Below, one piece after another: positions 1 through 8,292 of a stretch of 19,083 bases of DNA; the first letter of the stretch is position 1; each line of letters opens with the position of its first letter. The notes under the pieces were generated by a model. That model had not been told where the DNA came from and did no database searches. It saw only the letters and a program-made list of their open reading frames with translations. The position numbers and the translations under genes were made by a program. Origin of the DNA: Candidatus Omnitrophica bacterium UBA5776 (GTDB lineage Bacteria; Omnitrophota; Gorgyraeia; Gygaellales; Profunditerraquicolaceae); NCBI GenBank assembly GCA_002418595.1, contig DIEK01000022.1, forward strand, positions 692 to 19,774, read 5' to 3'.

Positions 1-342
1 CGGAGGCAATTTAAGCCCGAAGGCTTTTATCAATTTGATCCCTTTAAGACCGGCGCAGTATTCCGGAGTTTCTTTCCCGTGCAGTTGCACAGCGTCGAGG
101 GCGCAATCCTTCACCGCTCTCAGGATGCGCGCCTTAGGAGCATCCACGAAAACTCCGACCTTCAATATCTTTTCCGGCAGCGAAGAGATTATACGCGCGG
201 CTTTCGCCGGAGTGATGTAACGCGGGCTTCCGCGGTAGAAAATAAACCCCACCGCGTCGCAACCGGCTTCGACTGCGGCAAGCGCGTCCCGCAAACCGGT
301 TATACCGCAGATCTTGACCAGCGGACGCTTCAACGCTACCAC
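1..342 (-). CDS. trpF: phosphoribosylanthranilate isomerase, N-terminal part (cut by window edge)
   Basis: This enzyme converts N-(5-phosphoribosyl)-anthranilate to CdRP, the third step from chorismate to tryptophan, in the cytoplasm. My translation of the minus strand gives 114 codons of a protein that is usually about 200-215 residues long. It shows the family motifs KICGIT near residue 10, AVGFIFYRGSPRYI near residues 32-45, VGVFVD, and VQLHG. Two starts are possible. GTG at 342 overlaps the trpC stop by 7 bp and has GAGGTG five bases upstream. TTG at 333 lies just after the trpC stop, but its ribosome site would be 14 bases away. I prefer GTG. The overlap with trpC suggests translational coupling in a trpGDCF operon. 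The barrel core is intact as far as it can be seen, and the C-terminal half lies outside the window. Confidence 0.9.
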   Translation of the reverse strand, partial: MVALKRPLVKICGITGLRDALAAVEAGCDAVGFIFYRGSPRYITPAKAARIISSLPEKILKVGVFVDAPKARILRAVKDCALDAVQLHGKETPEYCAGLKGIKLIKAFGLKLPP

Positions 343-1121
343 CCCATCACCTCGTTCACTTTGGCGCCGATATCCGCGCTCTCCATAAAAACGGAGCCGA
401 TGAGCACCGCGCTCACTCCCAGCACTTTCAGGAAAAGCACGTCGGAACGGCTGCGTATTCCGCTCTCCACCGCCACATTCCTGTCTTTCGGCACAAGGGG
501 ATAAAGCCTCTCCGTGGTTTTAATGTCCACTTCCAGGGTGCGCAGATCGCGGTTATTCAATCCCAGCAGGGGAAATTTCAAAGAGACCGCTTTCTTCAAA
601 TCCTTTTCTCCGTGCGACTCTATCAGACAGTCCATCCCCAGGCCGGAGGCGATACCGTAGAGCTCGCTCAACTTGTCTTTGGAGAGCAGGTCGGCGATCA
701 GGAGTATAGCGTCGGCCCCCAGCATGCGCGACTCGTAAACCTGATAGGGTTCGAGGAGAAAGTCCTTGCGCAGCACCGGGATCTTGACGCTTCTCTTGAT
801 CTCCTGCAGATAAACGGGCGAGCCGTAAAAAAAATCTTCTTCGGTAAGCACGGAAAGCGCCTGGGCGCCGGCCTGTTCGTAAGCAGCGGCTATCTCAACC
901 GGGAAAAACCGTTCCCGTATCACTCCTGCCGAAGGGGAAGCTTTTTTCACCTCGGCGATAAGAGAGATCTCCCTCGGCTTTACTATCGCCTGCCTGAACG
1001 GCAAAGGCGGCGGTATATCCTTAAGCCTGGCCTTGACTTCCTCTTCCGGCAGCTGCTCCATAGCCGCAGCCAGCCTTTCTCTCTTGCGCTTTACTATATC
1101 TTTCAAGATATCTTTCTTCAT
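336..1121 (-). CDS. trpC: indole-3-glycerol phosphate synthase
   Basis: TrpC closes the indole ring, converting CdRP to indole-3-glycerol phosphate with loss of CO2 and water. The 261-residue protein has the usual length for a stand-alone enzyme. Its beta/alpha-barrel motifs are in order: LIAEVKKASPS (54-64, with the catalytic Glu/Lys pair), LTEEDFFYGS (92-101), PVLRKDF (115-121, catalytic Lys), LGLNNRDL (186-193) and VAVESGI (216-222). Translation starts with ATG at 1121, which overlaps the trpD stop in an ATGA junction. Its own stop overlaps the preferred trpF start. It is not fused to trpF, unlike the E. coli bifunctional protein. Identification is secure. Confidence 0.97.
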   Translation of the reverse strand: MKKDILKDIVKRKRERLAAAMEQLPEEEVKARLKDIPPPLPFRQAIVKPREISLIAEVKKASPSAGVIRERFFPVEIAAAYEQAGAQALSVLTEEDFFYGSPVYLQEIKRSVKIPVLRKDFLLEPYQVYESRMLGADAILLIADLLSKDKLSELYGIASGLGMDCLIESHGEKDLKKAVSLKFPLLGLNNRDLRTLEVDIKTTERLYPLVPKDRNVAVESGIRSRSDVLFLKVLGVSAVLIGSVFMESADIGAKVNEVMGW

Positions 1122-2137
1122 TTTTTCTCCTGTTGGGAGGTAAATTCTCTCAAGAGGTTGAACTTTTCCAGCGCCCTGCCTGAATCCAGCGCGCTGACCG
1201 CCTTCTGCATCGCTTCCTCCAGGGAAGACGCGGCGTCGGCGGCGTAGATAGCGGCGGCGGCGTTCATCAGCACGGTGTCGCGGTAAGCGCCGGAGGCCCC
1301 TTTCAATACATCGAGCATTATAACGGCGTTCGCTGCCGGCCCGTTGCCGGCAATGGAAGAGAGCCCCTGTCTCGAAAACCCCATGTCTTCGGGGGATATC
1401 TCGAATTCGCGCAGATTACCGCGGTTGAATTCGCAAACATAAGTGACTCCGCCGATGGTTATTTCGTCCAGCCCGTCGCTGCCGTGCACCGCCAGGACAT
1501 GGAGTGAACCCAGATTGGCCAGCACCTCGCAGACAAAACAGGTCTTGTCGCGCTCGTAGACGCCTACGAGCTGGTGCCTGGTCCCGGCGGGATTGACCAG
1601 AGGCCCGAGGAGATTGAAAATAGTCCTGCCTTTTATCTGCCTGCGGGCGGGCATGGCATACCTGACCGAGGGATGAAAAGCCGGGGCGAAAAGAAAAGCG
1701 ATCCCGGTCTTCAAGAGACATTCTTTAGTCTGTTCCGGTGAGAGGGAGATGTTGATGCCGCAGGCCTCGAGGATATCGGCGCTGCCGCAGTTGCTGGAAA
1801 CCGAACGGTTGCCGTGCTTGGCCACGGTGATGCCGCAGCCGGCCGCCACGAAAGCCGCGGCGGTGGAGACGTTGAAAGTCCCTTTCTTGTCCCCGCCCGT
1901 GCCGCAGGTGTCCAGCACGTCGGCCCTTCCGGTATGTATTTTCAGGCAATGCCCGCGCATAACTTCTGCGGCGGCCGTGACTTCTTCCACGGTCTCGCGG
2001 CCGGACAACGCCCGCAGGAAATCCGCGACGGCATCCGTCCCTTCGGATCCGGACATTATGGTCTCCATCGCCTCCGCCATTTCCGCGGAAGAAAGGACCT
2101 TCCCTTCAAGCAGCAGTTGTGTGTATCTTTCTATCAT
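1118..2137 (-). CDS. trpD: anthranilate phosphoribosyltransferase
   Basis: TrpD transfers the phosphoribosyl group of PRPP to anthranilate, the second step of the tryptophan branch. The 339 residues match the family length. The PRPP/glycine loop CGTGGD is at 78-83, followed by NVSTA (89-93) and the KHGNRS anthranilate/phosphate motif (107-112), and [17 protein letters not shown] sequence appears near 168-180. It is a single-domain enzyme; the glutamine amidotransferase is the separate trpG gene immediately upstream. The ATG at 2137 overlaps the trpG stop by 4 bp, and the stop overlaps trpC by 4 bp, so these genes are almost certainly co-translated. Confidence 0.97.
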   Translation of the reverse strand: MIERYTQLLLEGKVLSSAEMAEAMETIMSGSEGTDAVADFLRALSGRETVEEVTAAAEVMRGHCLKIHTGRADVLDTCGTGGDKKGTFNVSTAAAFVAAGCGITVAKHGNRSVSSNCGSADILEACGINISLSPEQTKECLLKTGIAFLFAPAFHPSVRYAMPARRQIKGRTIFNLLGPLVNPAGTRHQLVGVYERDKTCFVCEVLANLGSLHVLAVHGSDGLDEITIGGVTYVCEFNRGNLREFEISPEDMGFSRQGLSSIAGNGPAANAVIMLDVLKGASGAYRDTVLMNAAAAIYAADAASSLEEAMQKAVSALDSGRALEKFNLLREFTSQQEKK

Positions 2138-2697
2138 ATGGCCAAGAAGTTCTTCAGAAGTTGTTTCCCGCAGCCGGTCAATATCGATTCCGGATGGAAC
2201 TGCACGCCGTAAACTTTGTATCTCCTGTGCTGCAGCCCCATGATCTCCCCGTCCTTCGTCCTGGCCGTGACCTCCAGGCAGCGGGGCAAGGATGTTTCTT
2301 CCACCGCCAGAGAATGATACCTGGTCGCTTCGAACGGATTAGGCAGGCCCTTGAACACCCCTTTGCCGCGGTGATAAATGCGCGAGGTCTTTCCGTGCAT
2401 GATGGATTTGGCGTGCACTATTCTTCCGCCGAAAACCTGTCCTATGCACTGGTGCCCCAGGCAGACGCCGAGGATAGGTATCCTGCCGGAGAATTCCGAG
2501 ATCAGGCCGCAGGATATTCCCGCGTCCCGGGGAGCCCCGGGGCCCGGAGAGATGACCAGGCGTTCCGGGCCAAGACGCCGCACTCCCGCGGCATCTATCT
2601 TATCGTTCCTGATCACCTTGACCCGGCAGCCGAGATCAGCCAGGTACTGGACTATATTATAGGTGAAGGAATCGTAATTATCTATCATCAAGACCAT
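2134..2697 (-). CDS. trpG: anthranilate/aminodeoxychorismate synthase glutamine amidotransferase subunit
   Basis: This is a class I glutamine amidotransferase that supplies ammonia to an anthranilate synthase (TrpE) or aminodeoxychorismate synthase (PabB) partner. The 187 residues are typical. [11 protein letters not shown] opens the protein (4-14), the oxyanion loop SPGPGAP is at 50-56, the nucleophile lies in GVCLGHQ (Cys79), and the GVQFHPES motif provides His168 and Glu170. The family cannot be split into TrpG and PabA by sequence alone, and one protein often serves both pathways. The position at the head of trpDCF favours TrpG. AAGGAG lies seven bases before the ATG. No trpE is next to it: the gene upstream is murA. 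Confidence 0.93.
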   Translation of the reverse strand: MVLMIDNYDSFTYNIVQYLADLGCRVKVIRNDKIDAAGVRRLGPERLVISPGPGAPRDAGISCGLISEFSGRIPILGVCLGHQCIGQVFGGRIVHAKSIMHGKTSRIYHRGKGVFKGLPNPFEATRYHSLAVEETSLPRCLEVTARTKDGEIMGLQHRRYKVYGVQFHPESILTGCGKQLLKNFLAI

Positions 2698-2716
2698 CTT
2701 GCCGCTCCTTGGTAAA

Positions 2717-2753
2717 CGCCCGCCTTTAGATAAAAACCTTTCCGCTGCGGGCG
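2717..2753 (-). other. inverted repeat in the murA-trpG spacer
   Basis: The 57-bp gap between the murA stop and the trpG start holds a perfect 7-bp inverted repeat, CGCCCGC at one end and GCGGGCG at the other, with a 23-base spacer. The spacer includes a T5 run and a GCGG that can instead pair with CCGC at the murA end. The two pairings exclude each other. It could be a weak terminator or a leader structure for trpG, but no strong U-tract follows the longer stem, and no tryptophan-rich leader peptide is visible. The role is unproven. Confidence 0.3.
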
Positions 2754-2754
2754 G

Positions 2755-4017
2755 TTATTCCTTCTGGCGCCGGATCCTGGCGCCCAGGTTCCTGAATTTC
2801 TCCTCTATGCCCTCATAACCGCGTTCCAGGTGGTATATCCTTGAAATAGAGGTCTTGCCGCCTGCCACCAGCCCGGCAAGGACCAAAGAAGCCGAAGCGC
2901 GCAGGTCTGAGGCCATTACCGGCGCCCCGGAAAGCTTCTTTACTCCTTCCACGATCACGTAAGGCCCTTCACGCTGGATGCGCGCGCCCATGCGGTTAAG
3001 CTCGGCAACGTGCATAAATCTGTCCGGATATATTTTTTCGGTTATCACGCTGATACCCGGGGTGACGCACATCAAGCTCATTATCTGCGCCTGCATATCG
3101 GTAGGAAAGCCCGGGTAAGGAAGCGTGGTTATGTTGAGCGGTTTCAAATCCTTTTTAAGGGAAGCGCGCACCATATGGTCATGCCGCTGCAGCGAAGCGC
3201 CGGACTGGATCAATTTATCGAACATCGCTCCCAGATGCTCCGGCATCACGTTCCTCAGCTTGATATCGCCTTTGGTGATCAAAGCCGCCAGTATGAAAGT
3301 CCCGGCCTCTATCCTGTCGGGTATAATCCTGTGTTCGGCTCCGCGCAGGGATTTCACCCCTTCGATCTCTATAACCGGAGTCCCGTGGCCTTTGATTCTG
3401 GCGCCCATTTTGATCAGGAACTCCGCCAGGTCCGCCACTTCCGGTTCGCAGGCGGCCGATTCTATCACGGTCTTTCCCGGGGCAAGCACGGCCGCCATCA
3501 TCACGTTATCGGTGGCCAGCACCGAAGAGCCAAAAACTCCGCCGAGATAAACATACCCGCCTTTCAGCCCGGAGGCGTCGGCGACCACGTAGCCGCCCTG
3601 CACGTCGATATCGGCTCCCAGAGCCTGCAGGCCCTTGATATGCAGGTCCACCGGCCGAAGTCCGATGACGCAGCCGCCGGGCAGGGACACTTTCGCCTTC
3701 TTGAGCTTGCCGAGCAGCGGGCCGAGGACGCAAAAAGAAGCGCGCATGGTGGAAACCAGCTTATAGTCGGCTACATGCCCGCAATGCTTTGTCGCCAGTA
3801 TGCGCACCGTGCCTTTATCATATTCGACGTTCTTGCCCAGGGAACGCAATATCTTCAGCATGGTCATGGTATCCCTGAGGTTCGGGACCCTCTTGAGCAC
3901 GCAGGGTTCGTCGGTAAGCAGGGTTGCCGCCAGTATGGGCAGAACCGAATTCTTGGCCCCGGAAACGCTCACTTCTCCCTTCAGCCTGACCCCGCCTTCT
4001 ATGATGAGCTTATCCAT
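2755..4017 (-). CDS. murA: UDP-N-acetylglucosamine 1-carboxyvinyltransferase
   Basis: MurA transfers enolpyruvate from PEP to UDP-GlcNAc, the first committed step of peptidoglycan synthesis, in the cytoplasm. The 420 residues match the family. The SGAKNS motif supplies Lys22 and Asn23. PGGCVIGLRPVDLH carries the PEP-binding Cys116 and Arg121; a cysteine here, rather than aspartate, is the form usually sensitive to fosfomycin. The conserved FPTDMQAQ motif with the general-base Asp is near 305. ATG at 4017 is preceded by AAAGGAG eight bases upstream. The gene follows prmC after a 273-bp gap, the largest in the window, and precedes trpG. The order prmC-murA is part of a widely conserved housekeeping block. 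Confidence 0.97.
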   Translation of the reverse strand: MDKLIIEGGVRLKGEVSVSGAKNSVLPILAATLLTDEPCVLKRVPNLRDTMTMLKILRSLGKNVEYDKGTVRILATKHCGHVADYKLVSTMRASFCVLGPLLGKLKKAKVSLPGGCVIGLRPVDLHIKGLQALGADIDVQGGYVVADASGLKGGYVYLGGVFGSSVLATDNVMMAAVLAPGKTVIESAACEPEVADLAEFLIKMGARIKGHGTPVIEIEGVKSLRGAEHRIIPDRIEAGTFILAALITKGDIKLRNVMPEHLGAMFDKLIQSGASLQRHDHMVRASLKKDLKPLNITTLPYPGFPTDMQAQIMSLMCVTPGISVITEKIYPDRFMHVAELNRMGARIQREGPYVIVEGVKKLSGAPVMASDLRASASLVLAGLVAGGKTSISRIYHLERGYEGIEEKFRNLGARIRRQKE

Positions 4018-4087
4018 CTATACTTCTCCTTTAGTAAATTCCGGTTACGGCTAAGGTAACCAAGCCCGTGCACAGAACAATCGAGAG

Positions 4088-4130
4088 TCGAAAACCGAGA
4101 TTTAATACAATGGAGATTCTCGATTTTCAA
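4088..4130 (-). other. 13-bp dyad flanking the candidate murA promoter
   Basis: The minus strand reads TTGAAAATCGAGA (4130-4118), 17 bases, then TCTCGGTTTTCGA (4100-4088). Eleven of 13 positions are Watson-Crick complementary, and the other two are G-T pairs, so as RNA the whole 13-bp stem could form without a mismatch. The arms bracket the -10 element and cover the -35 element. This is compatible with an operator or with a structured RNA. No U-tract follows, so an intrinsic terminator for prmC is unlikely. Confidence 0.45.
4102..4130 (-). promoter_or_regulatory. candidate sigma70-type promoter for murA
   Basis: On the minus strand TTGAAA (4130-4125) and TATTAA (4107-4102) are separated by 17 bases, a reasonable but imperfect match to the -35 and -10 consensus (5/6 and 4/6). 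Transcription would start near 4095, giving a leader of roughly 75-80 bases before murA. The elements lie inside a 13-bp dyad, which could be an operator or an RNA stem. The A+T-rich context raises the chance of a false match. Confidence 0.35.
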
Positions 4131-4290
4131 ATACCGATAAACAAGTTTTAATATCGGTTACGGTAACGTTAATAAACCGTAACTGTTATACGATAGACGA
4201 AACGGGCATCGTAACCGTAACCGCTACAAGATCCAAAACCCGGTAACAACAAAACATTCGGGAATCAACAAACAATCCTGAAATCCGCTT

Positions 4291-5067
4291 CTATGTTCGC
4301 CTGCGGGCTACAACAACCCGTTCTATTCCCGCGTAATCTTTAACGGTATCTTCCACTTTCATCCCGGGCGCGGAAGAAATCAGGGCGCGCACGTCTTGCG
4401 CCCGGCCGTATCCTATCTCTACAATCAGCAGGCCGGAAGAAACCAGGCGGCCGGCGCAGCCGGCGCAGATACGGCGGTAAAAATACAGCCCGTCATCACC
4501 TCCGCTGAGGGCCTGCCGCGGTTCAAAAAGCACCTCGCGCTGCAAAGACCCCAACTCCCCATCCGGAATATAGGGCGGGTTGGAAACTATGATGTCAAAC
4601 TTCCCGTCTCCCGGAGGGAATAAATCTGCGTTCAGGAAATCCACCCTGCAGCGGTTGGCGTAGGCGTTTCCCCGCGCCACCTGAAGCGCCGCCGCGGAGA
4701 TCTCCACGGCGCAGACAGCGCTTCGCGGCAGATAATGGGCCAGGCTGACCGCCACGCACCCGGAACCGGTGCCTATATCGAGGATGCGCAGGCGGGCTCC
4801 TGCCTTACCGGCATGCCCCAGGACGGTCTCCACCAGTATCTCGGTCTCCGGCCTGGGAATAAGCACATCGGGAGTGACGCGAAAATCCAACCCCATGAAT
4901 TCAGTCCTGCCGAGTATGTACTGCAACGGTTCGCCTTTAATACGCCTTCTCAGGACGCCGGCGATCAAACTCCCCTTGTCCTGCGGCAGCTTTTGCCTGC
5001 CGCCGGTATAAAGGGATGTCCTGCTGCATCCCAGCAACCCGGTGAATAAAAGTTCCGCTTCGTTCAT
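4291..5067 (-). CDS. prmC: peptide chain release factor N5-glutamine methyltransferase
   Basis: PrmC methylates the glutamine of the GGQ loop of class 1 release factors using S-adenosylmethionine, which raises termination efficiency. The 258-residue protein has an N-terminal helical domain containing IPRPETE (70-76), the SAM-binding motif LDIGTGSG (96-103), and the catalytic motif NPPY (163-166) that defines N5-glutamine methyltransferases. It follows prfA, its substrate gene, after 13 bp, which is the usual pairing. ATG at 5067 is preceded by a T7 run and lacks a clear ribosome site, so translation may rely on reinitiation from prfA. Confidence 0.96.
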   Translation of the reverse strand: MNEAELLFTGLLGCSRTSLYTGGRQKLPQDKGSLIAGVLRRRIKGEPLQYILGRTEFMGLDFRVTPDVLIPRPETEILVETVLGHAGKAGARLRILDIGTGSGCVAVSLAHYLPRSAVCAVEISAAALQVARGNAYANRCRVDFLNADLFPPGDGKFDIIVSNPPYIPDGELGSLQREVLFEPRQALSGGDDGLYFYRRICAGCAGRLVSSGLLIVEIGYGRAQDVRALISSAPGMKVEDTVKDYAGIERVVVARRRT

Positions 5068-5080
5068 AGCAAAAAAATGG

Positions 5081-6151
5081 TCATTCCTGCTTTTCCCTTA
5101 GTTTAGCTTCTTTTTCCGCTTTAAGCAATGCCCCGGATATCTCTTCCAATTCCCCCTCCAGCACCGCTTCCAGCCTGTGAACCGTGAAATTGATACGATG
5201 ATCCGTGACGCGGCGGTCGGGATAATTATAAGTTCGGATCTTCTCGCTTCTCTCTCCGGAACCGATCTGAGAACGCCGTTCGGTAGTTACCTTCTTCCGC
5301 TCTTCCTCCTGTTTCTTTTCCAGGATCTTGGCGCGCAGTATCCTCATCGCCTTGTTCTTGTTCTTCAGCTGGGAGCGCTCGTCCTGGCAGGATACCACCA
5401 CGCCGGTGGGGATATGCGTGATCCTGACGGCGGAATCGGTTTTTTGCATATGCTGGCCGCCGGGGCCGGAGGATCTGTAGGTATCTATCTTCAGGTCTCC
5501 CGGGTCTATCGCCATTTCCACGTCTTCCGGTTCCACCAGCACCGCCACCGTAGCCGTGGAGGTGTGTATCCGTCCCTGGGACTCCGTCTCAGGGACGCGC
5601 TGCACACGGTGCACCCCGCTCTCAAAACGCATGCACCTATAGGCGCCTTTGCCGCTGATGCTGAAAACGACCTCTTTAATCCCGCCCAGCTCGGTTTCGC
5701 TCACCGACATGGGCTCCACTTTCCAGCCCTTGCCGTCGGCGTACTTGTTATACATACGGTAGAGCACCGCCGCGAACAGCGCGGCCTCCATACCGCCGGT
5801 GCCCTGGCGGATCTCGACGATGATATCCCTGTCGGCATTGCCGTCCTCTTCCTCCAGCATCGACTGCAAACGCTCTTCAAACCCGGCGAGCTTTTGTTTA
5901 AGCGCGTCTTCTTCCCGGTTGACCAGTTCAGCCATCTCCCGGTCTTCGTGCCCGTGCCGCATCTGCTTCAGCTCTTCCAGTTCGGCGGAGAGTTTGCGAT
6001 GCAAACGCAGCAGCCTCACGGGCTCCTGCAATTCCGCAAGCTCCCTGGCGTATTTACTGCACTTTTCCAGGTCGGAGACGACTTCGTCGCTGGCGAGCAA
6101 TTCTTCCAGCCGGCGGTAGCGTTCTTCGAGCTTCTCCAGATGCTTCAGCAT
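5081..6151 (-). CDS. prfA: peptide chain release factor 1
   Basis: RF1 recognises UAA and UAG in the ribosomal A site and triggers release of the finished polypeptide. At 356 residues it has normal length, with a coiled N-terminal domain (1-105). The codon-recognition tripeptide is PET at 187-189 within RVPETES, the PxT form that distinguishes RF1 from RF2 (SPF). The catalytic SSGPGGQ loop is at 227-233. The GGQ glutamine is the expected target of PrmC encoded next door. ATG at 6151 lies 7 bp after the rpmE stop. Confidence 0.97.
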   Translation of the reverse strand: MLKHLEKLEERYRRLEELLASDEVVSDLEKCSKYARELAELQEPVRLLRLHRKLSAELEELKQMRHGHEDREMAELVNREEDALKQKLAGFEERLQSMLEEEDGNADRDIIVEIRQGTGGMEAALFAAVLYRMYNKYADGKGWKVEPMSVSETELGGIKEVVFSISGKGAYRCMRFESGVHRVQRVPETESQGRIHTSTATVAVLVEPEDVEMAIDPGDLKIDTYRSSGPGGQHMQKTDSAVRITHIPTGVVVSCQDERSQLKNKNKAMRILRAKILEKKQEEERKKVTTERRSQIGSGERSEKIRTYNYPDRRVTDHRINFTVHRLEAVLEGELEEISGALLKAEKEAKLREKQE

Positions 6152-6158
6152 ACGCCTC

Positions 6159-6365
6159 TCAGGCCTTTTTCCTGCCGTACTTCTTTTCGAACTTGTCTAC
6201 CCGCCCGGCGGAATCCACGAACTTCTGCTTTCCGGTAAAGAACGGGTGGCATTTCGAGCAGACTTCCACCCGGATGTTTTGTCTGGTGGAACGGGTATGT
6301 ATGGTGTTGCCGCATGCGCAGACAACCACGCTTTCTTCGTATTTGGGATGTATCTTTTCTTTCAT
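6159..6365 (-). CDS. rpmE: 50S ribosomal protein L31, zinc-binding form
   Basis: L31 is a small protein of the large ribosomal subunit that bridges to the small subunit. The 68 residues include the four zinc ligands of the C+ form: Cys16 and Cys18 (CAC) and Cys36 and Cys39 (CSKC). The conserved [20 protein letters not shown] segment follows. AAGGAG lies nine bases before the ATG. It sits between rho and prfA, a position conserved in many bacteria. Because it keeps the cysteines, it is the zinc-dependent paralogue rather than the zinc-starvation type. Confidence 0.97.
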   Translation of the reverse strand: MKEKIHPKYEESVVVCACGNTIHTRSTRQNIRVEVCSKCHPFFTGKQKFVDSAGRVDKFEKKYGRKKA

Positions 6366-6399
6366 TTCTTCCTTCTCCTTTTTCGTTCGATAACTCCTG

Positions 6400-6416
6400 C
6401 CCCGCGCAACGCGGGG
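6400..6416 (-). other. GC-rich hairpin between rho and rpmE
   Basis: CCCCGCG and CGCGGGG form a perfect 7-bp stem with a 3-base loop, two bases after the rho stop codon. It is followed by CAGGAG and no U-tract, so it is not a standard intrinsic terminator. It could slow decay of the rho mRNA 3' end, mark a processing site, or reduce read-through into rpmE. Confidence 0.5.
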
Positions 6417-6418
6417 TT

Positions 6419-7678
6419 CTATTTCTGGTTCATACTGTTTAAAAACTCTTCGTTGTTCTTGGTCTTGGCCAGTTTCTCTATCAGCAGTTCCATAGCCTCC
6501 ACGTTGCTCAATTCATTAAGCACTTTGCGCAGTATCCAGACCCGCTGAAGTATTTCCGGCTTCAACAGCAGTTCCTCGTGCCTGGTGTTGGAACGCTTTA
6601 TGTCTATGGCGGGGTATATCCTGCGCTGGAACAGGTTCCTGTCCAGTTGCAGTTCCATATTGCCGGTCCCTTTGAACTCCTCGAAGATCACGTCATCCAT
6701 GCGGCTGCCGGTGTCCACCAGCGCGGTGGCTATGATAGTGAGGCTCCCTCCCTCCTCGATCGCTCTAGCCGCTCCGAAGAAACGCTTTGGTTTCTGCAGG
6801 GCGTTGGAATCGATACCGCCCGACAACACCTTGCCGCTATGCGGCACCACGGAGTTATAGGCGCGGGCCAGACGCGTGATACTGTCCAGCAGGATCACCA
6901 CGTCCTTCTTGTGCTCGACCAGACGTTTTGCCTTCTCAAGCACTATCTCGGAAACCTGCACGTGCCTCTCCGGCGGCTCGTCGAACGTGGAGGAGATAAC
7001 CTCCCCCTGGACGTTCCTTTGCATATCGGTGACCTCTTCCGGCCTTTCGTCAATGAGCAAAACGATCAGCACCACGTCCGGGTGATTGCCGGTGATGGAA
7101 TTGGCCAGACGCTGCAGGAGCACGGTCTTGCCGCTGTAGGGCGGCGCGACTATAAGGCTACGCTGCCCTTTGCCGATGGGGGCCAGCAGGTCTATGACTC
7201 GCGTCGATACTTCCTCCGGTTTGCGTTCCAGCATAAATCTTTCATGCGGATAGACCGGGGTCAAATTGTCGAAAAACACCTTGTCCTTGCAGGTTTCCGG
7301 GTTCTCGAAATTGACCGCTTCCACCTTCAGCAAGGCGAAATATTTCTCACCTTCCTTCGGGGGGCGTATCTCACCGCTGACCGTATCCCCGGTCTTTAAA
7401 TCGAATTTTCTTATCTGCGAAGGGGAAATATATATGTCGTCCGGACAGGGCAGATAATTGTAATTCGGTGAACGCAGGAACCCAAACCCCTCCGGCAGTA
7501 TCTCCAGTATTCCCTCGCCGAACATCAAACCTTCTTTTTCCGCCTGGGCCTGCAGGACCTTGAATATAAGGTCCTGTTTCCTGATGCCGCTGAAGCCGTT
7601 TATGTTCAGCTCTTTAGCCAGCTTGTTCAGCTCGGTGATCTTCATCTCTTTCAATTTAGTGATATTCAGTTTCTCCAC
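6419..7678 (-). CDS. rho: transcription termination factor Rho
   Basis: Rho is a hexameric RNA-dependent ATPase and helicase that ends transcription of untranslated RNA. The 419-residue protein has no large N-terminal insertion. Order of parts: Rho N-terminal helical domain (1-45), cold-shock-like RNA-binding domain with EGFGFLR (63-69) and [13 protein letters not shown] (80-92), then the RecA-type ATPase. The P-loop reads PPYSGKT (179-185), [13 protein letters not shown] is at 207-219, the Walker B is VVILLDS (260-266), the Q-loop is [10 protein letters not shown] (285-294) and the R-loop region is [13 protein letters not shown] (335-347). It starts with GTG at 7678, set by AAGGAGG five bases upstream, which lies inside the end of coaE. 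The two genes overlap by 13 bp. The tyrosine in the P-loop, where E. coli Rho has lysine, is uncommon. Confidence 0.97.
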   Translation of the reverse strand: MEKLNITKLKEMKITELNKLAKELNINGFSGIRKQDLIFKVLQAQAEKEGLMFGEGILEILPEGFGFLRSPNYNYLPCPDDIYISPSQIRKFDLKTGDTVSGEIRPPKEGEKYFALLKVEAVNFENPETCKDKVFFDNLTPVYPHERFMLERKPEEVSTRVIDLLAPIGKGQRSLIVAPPYSGKTVLLQRLANSITGNHPDVVLIVLLIDERPEEVTDMQRNVQGEVISSTFDEPPERHVQVSEIVLEKAKRLVEHKKDVVILLDSITRLARAYNSVVPHSGKVLSGGIDSNALQKPKRFFGAARAIEEGGSLTIIATALVDTGSRMDDVIFEEFKGTGNMELQLDRNLFQRRIYPAIDIKRSNTRHEELLLKPEILQRVWILRKVLNELSNVEAMELLIEKLAKTKNNEEFLNSMNQK

Positions 7679-8292
7679 ACTTTCCTCCTTAGTCTCTCAA
7701 CTTGTCTCCTAGTTTGCTCCAAAGAACCGCTGTTATCTATGATAAAATCGGCCAGGCGCTCCGCTTTCATGACGGAAGGCTGGGCTGCGATTATGCGCGC
7801 CACGAGTTCTTTCTTCATTCCCCTGGAGCGCGAGGCGCGTTCCAGGCGCAGCGCCTCGGGCGCTTTAACGAAAACCAGATAATCCACAAACCGGTGCAGG
7901 CCGGTCTCCAAAAGCAGGGCCGCGTCCAGGACGATCAGCCCGGAGGCATCCTTGAGCCGCCCGCGGATATCTCTTATGATGTAAGGGTGCGTTATGCCGT
8001 TTAACAGGGCGGTTTCCTTACCGCCGTAGAACGCCTCCGCTGCCAGCGCCCTGCGGTTTATGCGGCCGTCCTTTCGGAGTATCCCTTTTCCGAACGCCTT
8101 GAGCAGTTTCTCAAAAGCCGGTTTACCGGGCGCTATCACGCTGTGGGCGACGCGGTCGGCATCTATCACTTTCGCCCCGCCTTTTCTGAGCATGGCAGAA
8201 ATCGCGCTCTTGCCGGAACAGATACCTCCGGTAACGCCTATCACGCAACGTTTACGCGCGGCTGTGAACGCCGCTTTGCAGGATCTTCTCAT
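7666..8292 (-). CDS. coaE: dephospho-CoA kinase
   Basis: CoaE phosphorylates the 3'-hydroxyl of dephospho-CoA, the last step of coenzyme A synthesis. From the ATG at 8292 the product has 208 residues. The P-loop TGGICSGKS is at 21-29, VIDADRVAH follows, and the lid and CoA-binding segments are recognisable, with [11 protein letters not shown] in the middle. The start is uncertain. The open frame extends upstream to 8379, deep inside glgA, without family-like sequence. ATG 8292 overlaps glgA by 41 bp with no clear ribosome site, and GTG at 8244, just after the glgA stop, would begin directly at the P-loop strand. It lies upstream of rho as in many bacteria. CoA made here is also a substrate of AcsB encoded in this window. 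Confidence 0.9.
   Translation of the reverse strand: MRRSCKAAFTAARKRCVIGVTGGICSGKSAISAMLRKGGAKVIDADRVAHSVIAPGKPAFEKLLKAFGKGILRKDGRINRRALAAEAFYGGKETALLNGITHPYIIRDIRGRLKDASGLIVLDAALLLETGLHRFVDYLVFVKAPEALRLERASRSRGMKKELVARIIAAQPSVMKAERLADFIIDNSGSLEQTRRQVERLRRKVWRN

Larger units (their letters stand above)
4018..4290 (-). repeat. A/T-rich intergenic region with GGTTACGG-type direct and inverted repeats
   Basis: This gap between prmC and murA contains no plausible gene. It carries repeated short motifs on the plus strand: CGGTTACGG at 4042-4050, GGTAACC at 4055-4061, CGGTTACGGTAACG at 4155-4168, ACCGTAAC at 4176-4183, CGTAACCGTAACCG at 4210-4223 and CCGGTAAC at 4240-4247. Perfect dyads follow from these: 4157-4164 with 4176-4183 (8 bp, 11-base loop), 4155-4164 with 4214-4223 (10 bp), and 4043-4048 with 4056-4061 (6 bp, 7-base loop, next to the murA ribosome site). 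This could be a structured 5' leader, a protein-binding region, or the remains of a small mobile repeat. No function can be assigned from the sequence. Confidence 0.6.

Noticed and set aside
1230..1265. GCGGCGG-rich run as a repeat element
   Set aside because: It lies in trpD and encodes an alanine-rich helix near the C-terminus; codon bias explains it.
5177..6238. Long plus-strand open frame opposite prfA
   Set aside because: It is antisense to a clear prfA gene, has no recognisable protein features and reflects the high-GC codon pattern of the real strand. The same holds for the other long plus-strand frames at 9754-11049, 3010-4059 and 17427-18272.
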